Below, piece by piece: positions 63,896 through 64,000 of a DNA stretch of 64,000 bases. The position numbers were made by a program, and so were the translations under genes. The stretch is from contig NZ_FUYR01000002.1 in the NCBI RefSeq assembly GCF_900168015.1, forward strand, positions 888,932 to 952,931, read 5' to 3'. Numbering within the stretch: position 1 is the stretch's first letter; every line of letters starts with the position of its first letter. This DNA comes from Daejeonella lutea (GTDB lineage: Bacteria > Bacteroidota > Bacteroidia > Sphingobacteriales > Sphingobacteriaceae). The notes beneath the pieces were generated by a model that saw only the letters and a program-made list of their open reading frames with translations, was not told where the DNA came from and made no database searches.

Positions 63896-64000
63896 TCATT
63901 TGATGGATCCTTTTTTTCTATAATAAGCCATCGAAAGCTTAATCATTCGGTTGTAGGTCTTCAATCCCCCCGGCTGTTTATTTACTTTCAAATAATTATC
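63896..64000 (-). CDS. C-terminal end of a leftward gene (partial)
   Basis: The last 105 bp read leftward as an open frame of 34 codons ending in TGA at 63896. The deduced tail contains 'NRMIKLSMAYYRKK' and is basic. It begins outside the window, so the product cannot be identified. The position just past a strong terminator and the codon use fit a real convergent gene, but the piece is short. Confidence 0.45.
   Translation of the reverse strand, partial: DNYLKVNKQPGGLKTYNRMIKLSMAYYRKKGSIK

Overview
The window looks like a chromosomal segment of a heterotrophic Bacteroidetes bacterium, most likely of the Sphingobacteriaceae (Pedobacter-like). The reasons are two SusC/SusD pairs, the gliding lipoprotein GldD, the futalosine menaquinone pathway, -7 promoter elements of the TAnnTTTG type, almost no Shine-Dalgarno sequences, and family variants typical of that phylum such as NagB fused to an LmbE-like domain. 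The genus call is inference.

Layout. Positions 1-19800 hold housekeeping genes: a TPR protein, a phosphosulfolactate synthase homologue, aroE, gldD, an M20 peptidase, a metallo-beta-lactamase-fold hydrolase, a LolE-type permease, hldD, mqnD-mqnB, queD, folE, fabD, a very large NtrY-like histidine kinase, two hypothetical proteins, a GH10-like hydrolase and a divergent MTHFR-like protein. Positions 19900-41650 form an amino-sugar/glycan utilisation region: M16 protease, NagX-like acyltransferase, sulfatase, NagB-LmbE fusion, susCD pair 1, secreted EEP-family hydrolase, DeoR-type regulator, susCD pair 2 and a GH18 lipoprotein. Positions 41700-48800 return to housekeeping: a beta-barrel, a CsbD-like protein, an S41 protease, prolyl oligopeptidase, LpxH-type hydrolase and release factor 1. 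Positions 48970-49430 hold tRNA-Lys, tRNA-Asp and two broken tRNA-Asp half copies fused to a hairpin. Positions 49430-55370 carry a LuxR-type regulator, two amidohydrolases, a RibD_C/DHFR-like protein, a GH95 fucosidase and a Dabb protein. Positions 55470-59533 are a kaiC-kaiB-kaiB-histidine kinase operon without kaiA. Positions 59930-63813 hold a hydroxyacid dehydrogenase, an MFS transporter and an exported Gfo/Idh/MocA oxidoreductase. The window ends inside a leftward gene.

How the parts connect. The glycan region could bind and import GlcNAc-containing glycans (SusCD), cut them (GH18, sulfatase) and feed glucosamine-6-phosphate to NagB. A palindrome, AGTGTA-N5-TACACTTT, occurs three times: upstream of susC1, upstream of susC2 and upstream of the MFS gene 20 kb away. 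This suggests a shared regulon, with the nearby DeoR-type protein as one candidate regulator. The Kai operon is the most unusual set of genes: its two KaiB proteins differ at residues that control the KaiB fold switch, and its KaiC carries a long coiled-coil tail. All functional calls come from reading motifs by eye; no database search was run.
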